A program made the position numbers and the translations under genes. Of a DNA stretch of 33,520 bases, positions 15,810 to 24,477 are shown in pieces. Under the pieces are notes generated by a model. It saw nothing but the letters and a program-made list of their open reading frames with translations. It had not been told where the DNA came from and did no database searches. Source of the stretch: Planctomycetota bacterium (GTDB taxonomy: Bacteria; Planctomycetota; UBA1135; UBA2386); assembly GCA_016795295.1 (NCBI GenBank), contig JAEUHP010000188.1, positions 1-33,520 on the forward strand, read 5' to 3'. Each line of letters begins with the position of its first letter. The first letter of the stretch is position 1.

Positions 15810-18766
15810 GCAAGTCCGAATCCCCGAACGAAGCCGAGCGGCCGAGCCGGTCGCGCCGCAGCGCGGCGGCCGCCGATGCGCCGTCCGCACCGGCGGGTCC
15901 CGCCCTGGTCATGTCGCCGCGCACCCGCGAAGTGGTGGCACTCGGCCTGGCCGCCGCATCCCTGTTCGCCCTCCTGAGCCTGTGGACGTTCCGCCTGCGC
16001 GATCCGAACGGGCCGATCCCGTCGGGCCAGGGCGAGAACCTGGGCGGGGCCGTCGGCTACTACCTGGCCAACGGCTGCGTCTGCGCGCTCGGCCATGCGG
16101 CGGCGGTGCCGTTCTTGCTGCTGCTGGTGGGGGCGTTCGCGTTGTTCCTCGGCCGCCAGCCCGAGCGGTTTTCGGTGAAAGCGCTCGGTGCCGTGGTGTT
16201 CGCCGCGATGCTGGCGATCCTGTTCGCCGGCCGCGATGGGGCCGCCGGAGTGACGGCTGGCACGCCGTACGGGGCCGGCGGGCGTTTCGGGGCGGTGTTG
16301 TCTCCCCACCTCGAAGACGCCATTGGTGGGACCGGCCGGCTGTTGCTGGTCGGGTTCGGTTCCCTGGTCGCGTTGTTGCTGGCGACCGGATGGATGTTCT
16401 CGGAGCTGCTCCTGCGGATCGTGGCGTCCTGCGAGCGCCTGTGGCGGCGCTGGCGGGCTGGCGCCCTGGAGCCGGCCGTGGCCGGGGGCGCTGCCACCGG
16501 CGCCGAGGCGACGGCGCCGCGCGGGGAGCGGCGTCGGGGCCGGCGCGGGGGTTCGCCGGCACCGTTGGACAGCGACGGGGAACTTGCCGGTGCCGACGAG
16601 CTGGCGGCAGCAGCTGCGGCCGCCAAGATTTCCGGCGCGACGGCGCCTGGGGTTGACGGCCCTGTGGTTGACGGCACTGCCGAGGCTGGCGCTGGCTCCG
16701 GGAGTTTGGGCGCGGGGAGCCCTGGCGAGCTGGGGGCGCGCCGCAGCCGCCGGCGCAGCGGTGCGGCGGCCGATGCGCGCGCTGCCGAAGCGGCCGAGGC
16801 CGATGACGACGCGCTGGAGGCGGGTGCCGAGCCGCCGCCGGCCGGTCGGGCAGGGGCGGCGCGCGCCAAGGCGGCGGCCAAGTTGGAGGAGCCGGTGGAC
16901 GCCGATGCGGCGCCAGCCCCTCTGGCCAAGCCGGCAGCCGCGGCCGCGTCCGCGGCTGCGCCGGTGCCCGTGGTGCCGGTTCCGGCCCCGGCGGTGGTGT
17001 TGCCCCAGCGGCCGAAGCCGAAGCCCAAACCGAAGCCCAAGAAGCCTGGGCAGAGCAACCTGCCGTTCGAAGAGGCCTATCCGTTCCCGCCGATCGAGCT
17101 GTTCCAGGAGGCGACCGTCAGCGACCAGGGCGCGGCGCGCGAAGTGCTGATCCGGGGTGGCGAGGCGATCGTGCAAAAGCTCGCCAACTTCGGCATCCAG
17201 TCGTCGATCGTCGACGCTTCGGTCGGACCTGCAGTCACCCAGTACGAACTGCGGGTCGCCGACAGCGTGCGGGTCAACAAGGTGGTCGGATTCGAGTCCG
17301 ACCTCGCGGCGGCGCTCAAAGCCGTGTCGGTGCGCGTGGTGGCGCCGATCCCGGGCAAGGACACCATCGGCATCGAGGTGCCGAATTCGGCGCGTGAGAA
17401 GGTGTTCATGCGCGACCTGCTGGAGCAGTTCGGCCGCGCCGAAGACTTGGCGATCCCCCTGTTCCTGGGCAAGGACGTCGCCGGCCAACCGATCGTCGAG
17501 GATCTGGCGCGCATGCCGCACCTCCTGATCGCCGGCACCACCGGCTCGGGCAAGTCGGTGTGCATCAACACCATCCTGCTGTCGGTGCTGATGACGCGCA
17601 CCCCGCAGCAGGTGAAGCTGATCCTGGTCGACCCGAAGATGGTCGAACTGCAGGCCTACAAGCAGGTGCCGCACCTCTGCTGCGACGTCGTCACCAACAT
17701 GAAGAAGGCGCCGGGCGTCCTGCAGTGGGCGGTCGACGAGATGGAGAACCGCTACGCGTTGCTGTCGGCGGCCGGCGTCAACCACATCCGCAACTACAAC
17801 CGGCTCGGCCAGCAGGAGCTGCAGAAGCGCCTGCAGCGCGAGGTCGATCCCGAGCGCGTGCAGCTGCCGTACATCGTGGTGGTGATCGACGAGTTCGCCG
17901 ACTTGATGAACGTCGCGGCGAACGAGGTCGAGGAGATGATCCAGCGCCTCGCCCAGAAATCGCGCGCCGTCGGCATGCACGTGATCCTGGCCACGCAGCG
18001 GCCGAGCAGCGAAGTGATCACCGGCATCATCAAGGCCAACCTGCCTTGCCAGATCGCCTTCAAGGTCAACCGCAAGATCGATTCGCGGGTGATCCTGGAC
18101 GCCAACGGTGCCGAGAAGCTGCTCGGCTACGGCGACATGCTCTACATGCCTCCGGGCGGTGCGGCGCTGTTGCGCGCACAAGGCACTTTCGTCGCCGACG
18201 ACGAATTGCAGGCGGTGGTTCGGTTCTTGGCGGAGCAGGGGCAGCAGCCGACCTTCAATCCGGAACTGGTGCAGACCCAGAGCAGTTCGCGGCCCGGCGC
18301 CGCGGAGCGCGACGACCTGTATCGCCAGGCGGTGGAGATCGTGCTCGGCCAGCAGCGGGGTTCGGCGACGCTGCTGCAGCGGGCTCTGGCGGTCGGCTAC
18401 ACCCGTGCCACGCGGCTCCTGGAGCTGATGGAGGCGGACGGCTTGGTCGGTGCCTTCGTGGGCTCCAAGTCGCGTGACGTGCTGCTCACGCTCGACGAGT
18501 GGAAGGTGCGCGAGGAGCAGATGGCGGTCGAGCTCGAGAACGCGGCTGCCGACGCCGAAGCGGCGGCTGGTGCCGATGGCGATGACGATGGCGATGGCGA
18601 TGCCGAAGCGGCCGCGCGCGCTGGGTCTGCCGAGGCGGTCGACGGCGAGGCGGATCCCGCCGCGCCGGCAGCCATGGTGGCGGGGGCCGATGCGGCGGAC
18701 GCCGCGGGCCGGGACGGTGGCGAGGCGGAGTCTGCCGACCAGGATCGTGCAGAACGAGAGGGTTGA
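15806..18766 (+). CDS. ftsK: DNA translocase FtsK/SpoIIIE
   Basis: FtsK is the septal hexameric motor that pumps chromosome ends into daughter cells. The 986-residue protein has a four-helix membrane domain (about 40-195; GGAVGYYLANGC ... AVPFLLLLVGAFALFL) and an Ala/Arg/Pro-rich linker (about 200-420) ending in a Lys-Pro run. The alpha domain begins with FPPIELFQEA, and the RecA-like motor has Walker A GTTGSGKS (Lys583) and Walker B VVVIDEFADL (Asp695, Glu696), then ATQRPSSEVITGIIKANLP. The gamma winged helix is about 836-900 (SATLLQRALAVGYTRATRLLE). After gamma there is an unusual acidic, Ala/Asp/Gly-rich tail of about 85 residues. The start is the GTG at 15806 with GGAGG at 15793-15797, overlapping the coaB stop. 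The gene is immediately upstream of a motorless FtsK-like gene. Confidence 0.95.
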   Translation: MSKSESPNEAERPSRSRRSAAAADAPSAPAGPALVMSPRTREVVALGLAAASLFALLSLWTFRLRDPNGPIPSGQGENLGGAVGYYLANGCVCALGHAAAVPFLLLLVGAFALFLGRQPERFSVKALGAVVFAAMLAILFAGRDGAAGVTAGTPYGAGGRFGAVLSPHLEDAIGGTGRLLLVGFGSLVALLLATGWMFSELLLRIVASCERLWRRWRAGALEPAVAGGAATGAEATAPRGERRRGRRGGSPAPLDSDGELAGADELAAAAAAAKISGATAPGVDGPVVDGTAEAGAGSGSLGAGSPGELGARRSRRRSGAAADARAAEAAEADDDALEAGAEPPPAGRAGAARAKAAAKLEEPVDADAAPAPLAKPAAAAASAAAPVPVVPVPAPAVVLPQRPKPKPKPKPKKPGQSNLPFEEAYPFPPIELFQEATVSDQGAAREVLIRGGEAIVQKLANFGIQSSIVDASVGPAVTQYELRVADSVRVNKVVGFESDLAAALKAVSVRVVAPIPGKDTIGIEVPNSAREKVFMRDLLEQFGRAEDLAIPLFLGKDVAGQPIVEDLARMPHLLIAGTTGSGKSVCINTILLSVLMTRTPQQVKLILVDPKMVELQAYKQVPHLCCDVVTNMKKAPGVLQWAVDEMENRYALLSAAGVNHIRNYNRLGQQELQKRLQREVDPERVQLPYIVVVIDEFADLMNVAANEVEEMIQRLAQKSRAVGMHVILATQRPSSEVITGIIKANLPCQIAFKVNRKIDSRVILDANGAEKLLGYGDMLYMPPGGAALLRAQGTFVADDELQAVVRFLAEQGQQPTFNPELVQTQSSSRPGAAERDDLYRQAVEIVLGQQRGSATLLQRALAVGYTRATRLLELMEADGLVGAFVGSKSRDVLLTLDEWKVREEQMAVELENAAADAEAAAGADGDDDGDGDAEAAARAGSAEAVDGEADPAAPAAMVAGADAADAAGRDGGEAESADQDRAEREG

Positions 18767-18788
18767 GGCGCAGCCCCGCGGCTCGCGC

Positions 18789-18817
18789 TTGTGACCACCC
18801 CGCTCTGTGGCTAGAGT
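18789..18817 (+). promoter_or_regulatory. Candidate sigma-70-type promoter for the FtsK-like gene
   Basis: TTGTGA (18789-18794) and TAGAGT (18812-18817) are separated by 17 bp, and each matches four of six consensus positions. The pair lies in the gap after ftsK and would start transcription about 10 nt before the ATG at 18834. It suggests the FtsK-like gene can be transcribed separately from ftsK. Confidence 0.4.
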
Positions 18818-18833
18818 CCAGGATCTCGATCCG

Positions 18834-20264
18834 ATGGGACCGGAGCTGCTCAGCCCGTGCCATCGGCTCGGTGTGACGCCCGTGACCAACCACGCCCTTC
18901 GCGATCTTCCTGTTCGCCCTCTCCGGCCCGCTCCCGAATGGCCGTGGGCGCTCGTGCCCGTCAGCCTTGCGGTCTTCGGCGGCTCGGCGCTGGTCTACTT
19001 CCATCTCTACCAGGACGAGATCACCCCGACCTCTGCTGCGCAGGTGCTGGTGGCGGGGTGCTACCGCACCTTCGGTTTCGCGGCGACGTTCCTGTTCTTG
19101 CTGTTGTTGTTCGCATGGGGCTCGGTCTGGGTGTTCACGGGTCGCATCGAGCGGCCGTTGCAGCGGTTGGCTCGGGCCAGCCTCGTGCTGCTGACGGTCG
19201 GGGTGGTGATGAACCTCGGCAACGAGGCGGCGCCAGCCGCACCGCACCAGGGTGATCTCGGCGCGTGGTTGGCCGGGCGGTTGGTGGGGGCGATCGGCTA
19301 CTACGCGAGCGTGGTGCTGGTCTGGCCGGCGGCTCTGGGTTCGATGCTGTTGGCCACGGACTACTTCTTCTTCGACTACCTGGACGGTTTGCGTCGGACT
19401 CGCGGTGCGCAGCCCGAGGCGGCCGGCGCGCAAGACGCGGCTGCGCCGCGGCCGAGTGCGGCTGCGGCGGCCGACCGTGGGGTCGAGGCCGAGGCCGCCG
19501 AACACCTGAAGTCCCTGGCGATGGTGCGCGACGTGCGGCCCGCGGATTGGGGGGCTGAGCCGCGGCCTGGCGGAGGCGCTTCGGCCAGCGATGGGGAGGC
19601 CAGTGCGGTTGACGTGCAGCCGGCAGAGGACCCCGTCGATCCCCCGACCTACCGGCCATGGCGGCGTTCCTATCGCGAGCGGCGGCAGGCCGCCGAAGCG
19701 GCCGCGGACGGGCAGCCTGCCGAAGCGATGGCCGAGTCTTGGTTGCCGGTGGCTCCTGAGACCGAGGAAATCAGCCTGCCCGAGGCAGAGATTCCCGACG
19801 CGGAGATTCCACAGGCGAGGCACCTGGACGCGGAGGCGCCAAGTCCCGCCAGCCCTGGTGCGGAGATTTTGCCCAAGGTGGCGACGGCGGACGCCGGCTC
19901 CGTGACTGCGGATCCGGCTGCTGCGGATCCGATGGCCAGCGCTGCTCCGAACCTGCCGTCCCCCGAAGTGGTGGTGACGGAGCCCACGGTGTCGATTCCG
20001 CGGCCCGAGCCCGAGACCCTGCCGGCGGCGCCGAGTCGGGACGCTGCTCGCCAGCAGCATCTGTTCGCGGCGACCCCCGACGCCGCTCTGGTCGACGAGG
20101 CCATCGAGGTCGTCACCACCTGGCGCCGCGCCAGTGCCACCTTCCTGCAGCGGCGGTTGCGCATCGATTACGCAATGGCTTGCCAGCTCCTGGCCGAACT
20201 CGCGGCGCGGGGCATCGTCGAGCTGGAGGCGGATGCGTCGCAGGGCCGGGTGCGCGGCGGCTGA
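18834..20264 (+). CDS. FtsK-like membrane protein with gamma domain but no motor ATPase
   Basis: From the ATG at 18834 the protein has 476 residues. Four hydrophobic segments lie at about 37-58, 78-101, 112-129 and 145-180. The last, GDLGAWLAGRLVGAIGYYASVV, follows the same G-x2-G-x3-A pattern as the fourth segment of the neighbouring FtsK (GGAVGYYLANGCVCALGH). Residues about 190-415 are an acidic Ala/Pro/Glu linker of low complexity. Residues 418-467 (EAIEVVTTWRRASATFLQRR, then LRIDYAMACQLLAELAARGIV) match the FtsK gamma winged helix: compare SATLLQRALAVGYTRATRLLELMEADGLV in the neighbour. No Walker A, Walker B or any alpha/beta motor sequence is present, and the frame is continuous, so this is not a simple frameshift. 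It may be an inner-membrane, septum-associated partner of FtsK, a DNA-orientation reader or a XerCD activator; all are inference. The GTG at 18807 and the GTG at 18873 are alternative starts. Confidence 0.72.
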   Translation: MGPELLSPCHRLGVTPVTNHALRDLPVRPLRPAPEWPWALVPVSLAVFGGSALVYFHLYQDEITPTSAAQVLVAGCYRTFGFAATFLFLLLLFAWGSVWVFTGRIERPLQRLARASLVLLTVGVVMNLGNEAAPAAPHQGDLGAWLAGRLVGAIGYYASVVLVWPAALGSMLLATDYFFFDYLDGLRRTRGAQPEAAGAQDAAAPRPSAAAAADRGVEAEAAEHLKSLAMVRDVRPADWGAEPRPGGGASASDGEASAVDVQPAEDPVDPPTYRPWRRSYRERRQAAEAAADGQPAEAMAESWLPVAPETEEISLPEAEIPDAEIPQARHLDAEAPSPASPGAEILPKVATADAGSVTADPAAADPMASAAPNLPSPEVVVTEPTVSIPRPEPETLPAAPSRDAARQQHLFAATPDAALVDEAIEVVTTWRRASATFLQRRLRIDYAMACQLLAELAARGIVELEADASQGRVRGG

Positions 20265-20285
20265 CAGCAGCAGCCCGGGTTCGGC

Positions 20286-20322
20286 AACTTCTCCACTGTG
20301 CTGAGCGGCGCTGTGGAAAGTT
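20286..20322. repeat. Inverted repeat with DnaA-box-like arms upstream of dnaB
   Basis: AACTTCTCCAC (20286-20296) and GTGGAAAGTT (20313-20322) form a 10-bp stem with one bulged C and a 16-nt loop. Each arm contains a 9-mer matching seven of nine positions of the DnaA box TTATCCACA: TTCTCCACT on the plus strand and CTTTCCACA on the minus strand. It is 104 bp before dnaB. It may be a DnaA-regulated operator, an mRNA hairpin, or chance. No T-run follows. Confidence 0.3.
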
Positions 20323-20425
20323 CTCTCGGCGGGGCCGCGCAGTGCTCGGTGTCCCTGGTGGTCGAGTCGTCGAGGTTCGCCCTTGCGCGTTCGTTCAGGG
20401 CCGCTACAGAAAGGATGCGGCGGCC

Positions 20426-21775
20426 ATGGGCGAACTGACCAAGACTTTCGATGGGCGTAGCGTGCCCCAGAACCTCGATGCCGAGCGCTCGGTGCTCGGT
20501 GGGTTGCTGCTGCACGCCGATGCGGTGGCGGACGTGGCGTTCCTCAAGCCTGAGGACTTCTATCTGCCGCGCCATCAGCTGATCTTCGAAGCGGTGCTGG
20601 AGGCGTTCAACACGCGGCACACCACCGACTTGTTGGTGGTGGCCGAGGTTTTGTCGCGGTCGGGGCGGTTGGCCGATGCGGGTGGCAGCGACCAGCTGGT
20701 CGAGCTGCAGGGCGGGGTGCTGACCGCTGCCGGCATCGTGCACCACGCCGAGATCGTGCGCGAGAAAGCCGTGGCGCGGCGCTTGCTCGACACCTGCCTC
20801 GACGTCGCCCGCCGCGCCTACGACAACGAGCTCGACGCCAAGGCGCTGCTCGACGAGGCCGAGCGGCAGATCTTCGAGATCTCGCGGCTCGACAAGGCGG
20901 GCGACGCGGTCAGCATCGCCGCGGTGTTGCAGTCGACCTTCGAACGGATCGACCGGCTGCGCGAACGCGATGGCCGGCTGACCGGCCTCGGCACCGACTA
21001 CTACGATCTGGACGACATGACCGGTGGCCTGCAGCCGGGGGAGCTGATCATCGTCGCGGCCCGTCCGTCGATGGGCAAGACGACCTTTGCGCTCAACCTC
21101 ACCGAACGGGTCGCCAGCCTGGGCAATGCGGTGGCGTTCTTCTCGCTGGAAATGTCCAACCAGCAGGTGATCCAGAACATGCTGTGCTGCCGCGCGCAGA
21201 TCGACGGTCAGGCGATGCGCAAGGGGCGGATCACCGACCAGCAGTACAAGCGGCTGCAGGAAGAGGCGGCACGCCTCTACGAGACACCGATCTACGTCGA
21301 CGACACCCCGGGCATCTCGATCACGCAACTGCGGGCGAAGTGCCGCCGCCTCAAGCAGAAGCACGACATCAACATGGTCGTGGTCGATTACCTGCAGCTG
21401 ATGTCCGCCGGCGGCCGGGTCGAGAGCCGCCAGCAGGAGATCTCGGCGATCTCGCGCGGTCTCAAGGGCATTGCCCGCGAGTTGTCGATGCCGGTGATCG
21501 CGCTGTCCCAGCTGAATCGCGACGTCGAGAATCGCGACGACCATCGACCGCGTATGAGCGACCTGCGCGAGTCGGGTGCCATCGAGCAGGACGCCGACGT
21601 CATCGTCTTGCTGCACCGCGACGACTACTACAAGCCCACCGAGCAGAACGCGGGGCTCGCCCAGATCATCATCGCCAAACAGCGAAACGGCCCAACCGGG
21701 GAAGTCGTGCTGCGTTTCTTCCGCGAGTACATGCGTTTTGAGAACTACACCCGCAAGGCGGAACCGCTGCAGTGA
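20426..21775 (+). CDS. dnaB: Replicative DNA helicase DnaB
   Basis: This is the hexameric 5'-3' helicase of the replication fork. The 449-residue protein has the N-terminal helical domain (SVPQNLDAERSVLGGLLLHA, FYLPRHQLIFEA), a linker helix, and the RecA-like domain. That domain carries GGLQPGELIIVAARPSMGKT (Walker A), FFSLEMSNQQV, VVVDYLQLM (Walker B), IALSQLNRDVE and RMSDLRESGAIEQDADVI. There is no intein and no missing motif. The ATG at 20426 matches the family start, with AAGGAT about 10 nt upstream. The bamA gene begins 25 nt after the stop (or overlaps it), so the two probably share a transcript. Confidence 0.96.
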   Translation: MGELTKTFDGRSVPQNLDAERSVLGGLLLHADAVADVAFLKPEDFYLPRHQLIFEAVLEAFNTRHTTDLLVVAEVLSRSGRLADAGGSDQLVELQGGVLTAAGIVHHAEIVREKAVARRLLDTCLDVARRAYDNELDAKALLDEAERQIFEISRLDKAGDAVSIAAVLQSTFERIDRLRERDGRLTGLGTDYYDLDDMTGGLQPGELIIVAARPSMGKTTFALNLTERVASLGNAVAFFSLEMSNQQVIQNMLCCRAQIDGQAMRKGRITDQQYKRLQEEAARLYETPIYVDDTPGISITQLRAKCRRLKQKHDINMVVVDYLQLMSAGGRVESRQQEISAISRGLKGIARELSMPVIALSQLNRDVENRDDHRPRMSDLRESGAIEQDADVIVLLHRDDYYKPTEQNAGLAQIIIAKQRNGPTGEVVLRFFREYMRFENYTRKAEPLQ

Positions 21776-21800
21776 CCGGCGCGTTGCCAGAGTCGCCCTG

Positions 21801-24464
21801 ATGGCGCTCTGTCTCGGCGTCTGTACCGGCGGCACGGCAGGCTGGCTGCCGGCGCAGGGGGATCCGGGCGCCGTCCAAGGGCCGCCTGCCGCCAGCCAGG
21901 ATCCGCCGGCCGAGCGCGCGCCGGCGAGCGTGGTCACCGATCCGCGGTGGGGGCGAGCCGTGGGGGAACTCGAAGAGCGCAAGCTGCAAGTGCAGTCGAT
22001 CCTGGTGTTCGACTGCACGCGCGACGTGAAGGGGCGCTTGCTCGACGACTCTGCGGCCGTGCCGTTGGTGCGCAGCCTCGAGACCCGGGTCGGGCAGCCC
22101 TTCAAAGCGCGCCAGGTGAGCGCCGACTGCGCGAGTCTGTGGAACGAGCGGCGCTTGATCGTCGCGGCCGAAGTCGAGGAGGCGGGGGGTGGGGTGGTCG
22201 TGCGGTTCCGGATCGAGCGGCGGATCGAGGTCTGCGACGGCGTCGAGTTCCGCGGCTTGACCCACTTCGACCGCCAGACGGTGGAGGCGTTGCTCGGCAT
22301 CACTCCGGGGCGCCAGGTCACGCGCACCGAAGCGGAGGCGATGCGCAAAGTGCTGATTGCCCGTTACCAGCGCGATGGCTATGCGCAGTGCTCCATCCGC
22401 ATCGAGGAGCGCTCGGTGCAGGACGCGCCGACGCCGCTGCCCACGGCCGGCTCGGCTTCGACCGTGCGCGCGGTGTTCTGGATCGACGAGGGGCCGGTGG
22501 TGCGGATCCGCCGCCTGCAGATGCTGGGCAACACCAGTTTCGCCGCCGAGGCCATGCTCGGCATGTTCGGCACCGGCGACTACTTGTTGCGGGAGTCGAG
22601 CTTGAAGAGCGAGCCGGCCCGGGGTTGGGTCAGCGGTGGCCCGTACAGCCGCGAGCTGGTCGAAGAGGACCTCGATCGGCTGCGCCTGTTCTACCGGCGC
22701 AATGGCTACCTGGACGCCACCGTCGACCTGGCCGACGTCGTGTTCGCCGAGGATCGGGCGCGGGTCGATCTCACCGTGCTGGTGGTCGAGGGGCCGCGCT
22801 ATCGCCTTGCCTCGGTGCGGGTCGCGCACGTCGACGGGCGCGGGGAACCGGTCACGGCGCCGCCGCGCTACAGCGCCGACGAACTGCTGCAGCAGGTGGA
22901 GAGTCGCGCCGGGGATTTCTACAGCGACATGGGTTTGCGGCGCGATTGGCTGCGTCTGCAGGAGTTCTACGGGCGGCGCGGCCACCCGCCGCGGTCGTTC
23001 GCCGGCATGGAGCAGGACCCGTCGGCGTTCCAGATCCTCTATCCGCCGCTCGAGGTCTACCACGAAGACGACACGGTCGAGGTGGTGTTCCAGGTGTTCG
23101 AAGGCCAGCCGCGGCGCCTGCGCGACGTCGTGATCCGCGGCAACCAATTCACCCGCGATGCCGTGATCCGCTCCAGGGTCCGAGTGAACCCGGGCGAGCG
23201 GATCGACATGAGGGAAATCGACCGCACCCAGCGCAATCTCGACCAAACCCGCTACTTCCAGGATCCGGTGACCATGCGCGGTCCCCGGCTGCGGCTCGAG
23301 CCGGTGGCGGGGCAACCGGAGCTCGATCTCGGCATCGATGCCGAGGACGGTTCGACCGGCGAGTTTCGCTGGGGTTTGTCCTACGGTTCGGGCATCGGTG
23401 CCCAGGGCAACATCATCTTCAACAAGCGCAACTTCGACATCTACAACCCACCCAGCTCGTTCAATCCGGTCACTGCGATCGGAGAGCTGATCGACAACAC
23501 GGCGTTCCATGGTGGGGGGCAGATGCTGGGGCTGTTCTTGGCCCCCGGCCTGCAGACCAGCCAGTACCGGGTTTCGTGGAGCGATCCGGACGCGTTCGGC
23601 ATGTATCGGGATCCCCTGGAGCTGCGCCTGGCCGGCCAACGCCTGATCCGCCGCCTGCCGGATGGTTACACCCAGGACACGTTCGGCGGCGAAGTTGGGC
23701 TGGCGCGGCGGCTCTCCGACGAGTGGACCGTCGGGCTGTCGCTGCGCGAAGACTCGGTGCGCGTGCGCGACCTGGCGGGCGATGCCACGTCGCTGGCGTA
23801 TGCCGCCGAAGGGCGAACCGAGCTGCGCGGTTTGCGGCTGAACGCGCGCTACACCGACCTCGACGATCTGCGGCGGCCCAGCGAGGGCTTCGAGGTCGGC
23901 CTGACCGGCGAACTGGTCGGCGGGTTCCTCGGCGGCGAAGAGAGTCTGGTCAAGTTGGTGCACACGGCGAACTGGTACGTGCCGCTGCGCAAGAACGAAC
24001 TCGGCCACCGCACGGTGCTGCGGCTCGAGCACTACCTCGGCCTCGCCACGGCGTTCGGTGGCAGCGACGAAGTGTTCTTGACCGAGCGCTTCTACATGGG
24101 CGCCTACAACCTGCGCGGCTTCGCGTTCCGCCGCGCCGGCCCCACCCAGTTCGGTCGGCCCTACGGCGGTGAAGCGATGTACACCGCCACCGCCGAGATC
24201 GGCTTCCCGCTGGTGCCGACGCGCCTGCCGAACGAGATCCGCGATCGAGAATTGATGCGCTGGGTGCTGTTCACCGACGTGGGGCTGCTCGGTCTGTCGG
24301 CGGACGATCCGACCTTCGGCCAGGTGCGCGGCAGCTACGGCGTGGGCTTGCGCATCGAGGTGCCCTACCTCGAGTGGCCGATCCAGCTCGACTTGGCGTG
24401 GCCCTGGCGCCACTACGAGACCGACGACCGCCGGCAGTTCTTCCTCAACTTCGGCACTCGCTGA
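21801..24464 (+). CDS. bamA: Outer-membrane protein assembly factor BamA (Omp85)
   Basis: BamA folds and inserts outer-membrane beta-barrels. The 887 residues include POTRA domains: VEFRGLTHFDRQTVEALLGI, IRRLQMLGNTSFAAEAMLGM, a domain around LASVRVAHVDGRGEPV, and LRDVVIRGNQFTRDAVIRS with RTQRNLDQTRYFQD. A 16-strand-type barrel begins at FRWGLSYGSGIGAQGNIIFN, and the signature loop motif YNLRGFAFRRAGP sits near 24100. The C-terminal strand ends in RQFFLNFGTR. The ATG at 21801 gives a signal peptide with no basic N-region (MALCLGVCTGG). A TTG at 21738, inside the end of dnaB, would add 21 residues rich in Arg and may be the true start. It sits between dnaB and a NUDIX gene on one strand. Confidence 0.93.
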   Translation: MALCLGVCTGGTAGWLPAQGDPGAVQGPPAASQDPPAERAPASVVTDPRWGRAVGELEERKLQVQSILVFDCTRDVKGRLLDDSAAVPLVRSLETRVGQPFKARQVSADCASLWNERRLIVAAEVEEAGGGVVVRFRIERRIEVCDGVEFRGLTHFDRQTVEALLGITPGRQVTRTEAEAMRKVLIARYQRDGYAQCSIRIEERSVQDAPTPLPTAGSASTVRAVFWIDEGPVVRIRRLQMLGNTSFAAEAMLGMFGTGDYLLRESSLKSEPARGWVSGGPYSRELVEEDLDRLRLFYRRNGYLDATVDLADVVFAEDRARVDLTVLVVEGPRYRLASVRVAHVDGRGEPVTAPPRYSADELLQQVESRAGDFYSDMGLRRDWLRLQEFYGRRGHPPRSFAGMEQDPSAFQILYPPLEVYHEDDTVEVVFQVFEGQPRRLRDVVIRGNQFTRDAVIRSRVRVNPGERIDMREIDRTQRNLDQTRYFQDPVTMRGPRLRLEPVAGQPELDLGIDAEDGSTGEFRWGLSYGSGIGAQGNIIFNKRNFDIYNPPSSFNPVTAIGELIDNTAFHGGGQMLGLFLAPGLQTSQYRVSWSDPDAFGMYRDPLELRLAGQRLIRRLPDGYTQDTFGGEVGLARRLSDEWTVGLSLREDSVRVRDLAGDATSLAYAAEGRTELRGLRLNARYTDLDDLRRPSEGFEVGLTGELVGGFLGGEESLVKLVHTANWYVPLRKNELGHRTVLRLEHYLGLATAFGGSDEVFLTERFYMGAYNLRGFAFRRAGPTQFGRPYGGEAMYTATAEIGFPLVPTRLPNEIRDRELMRWVLFTDVGLLGLSADDPTFGQVRGSYGVGLRIEVPYLEWPIQLDLAWPWRHYETDDRRQFFLNFGTR

Positions 24465-24477
24465 GGGCGCCATCGCC

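Noticed and set aside
18834..20264. Treating the FtsK-like gene as a frameshifted or decayed ftsK copy
   Set aside because: The frame is continuous from membrane domain to winged helix, the region between is too short to hide an 400-residue-scale motor, and no Walker remnants are seen in any frame there.
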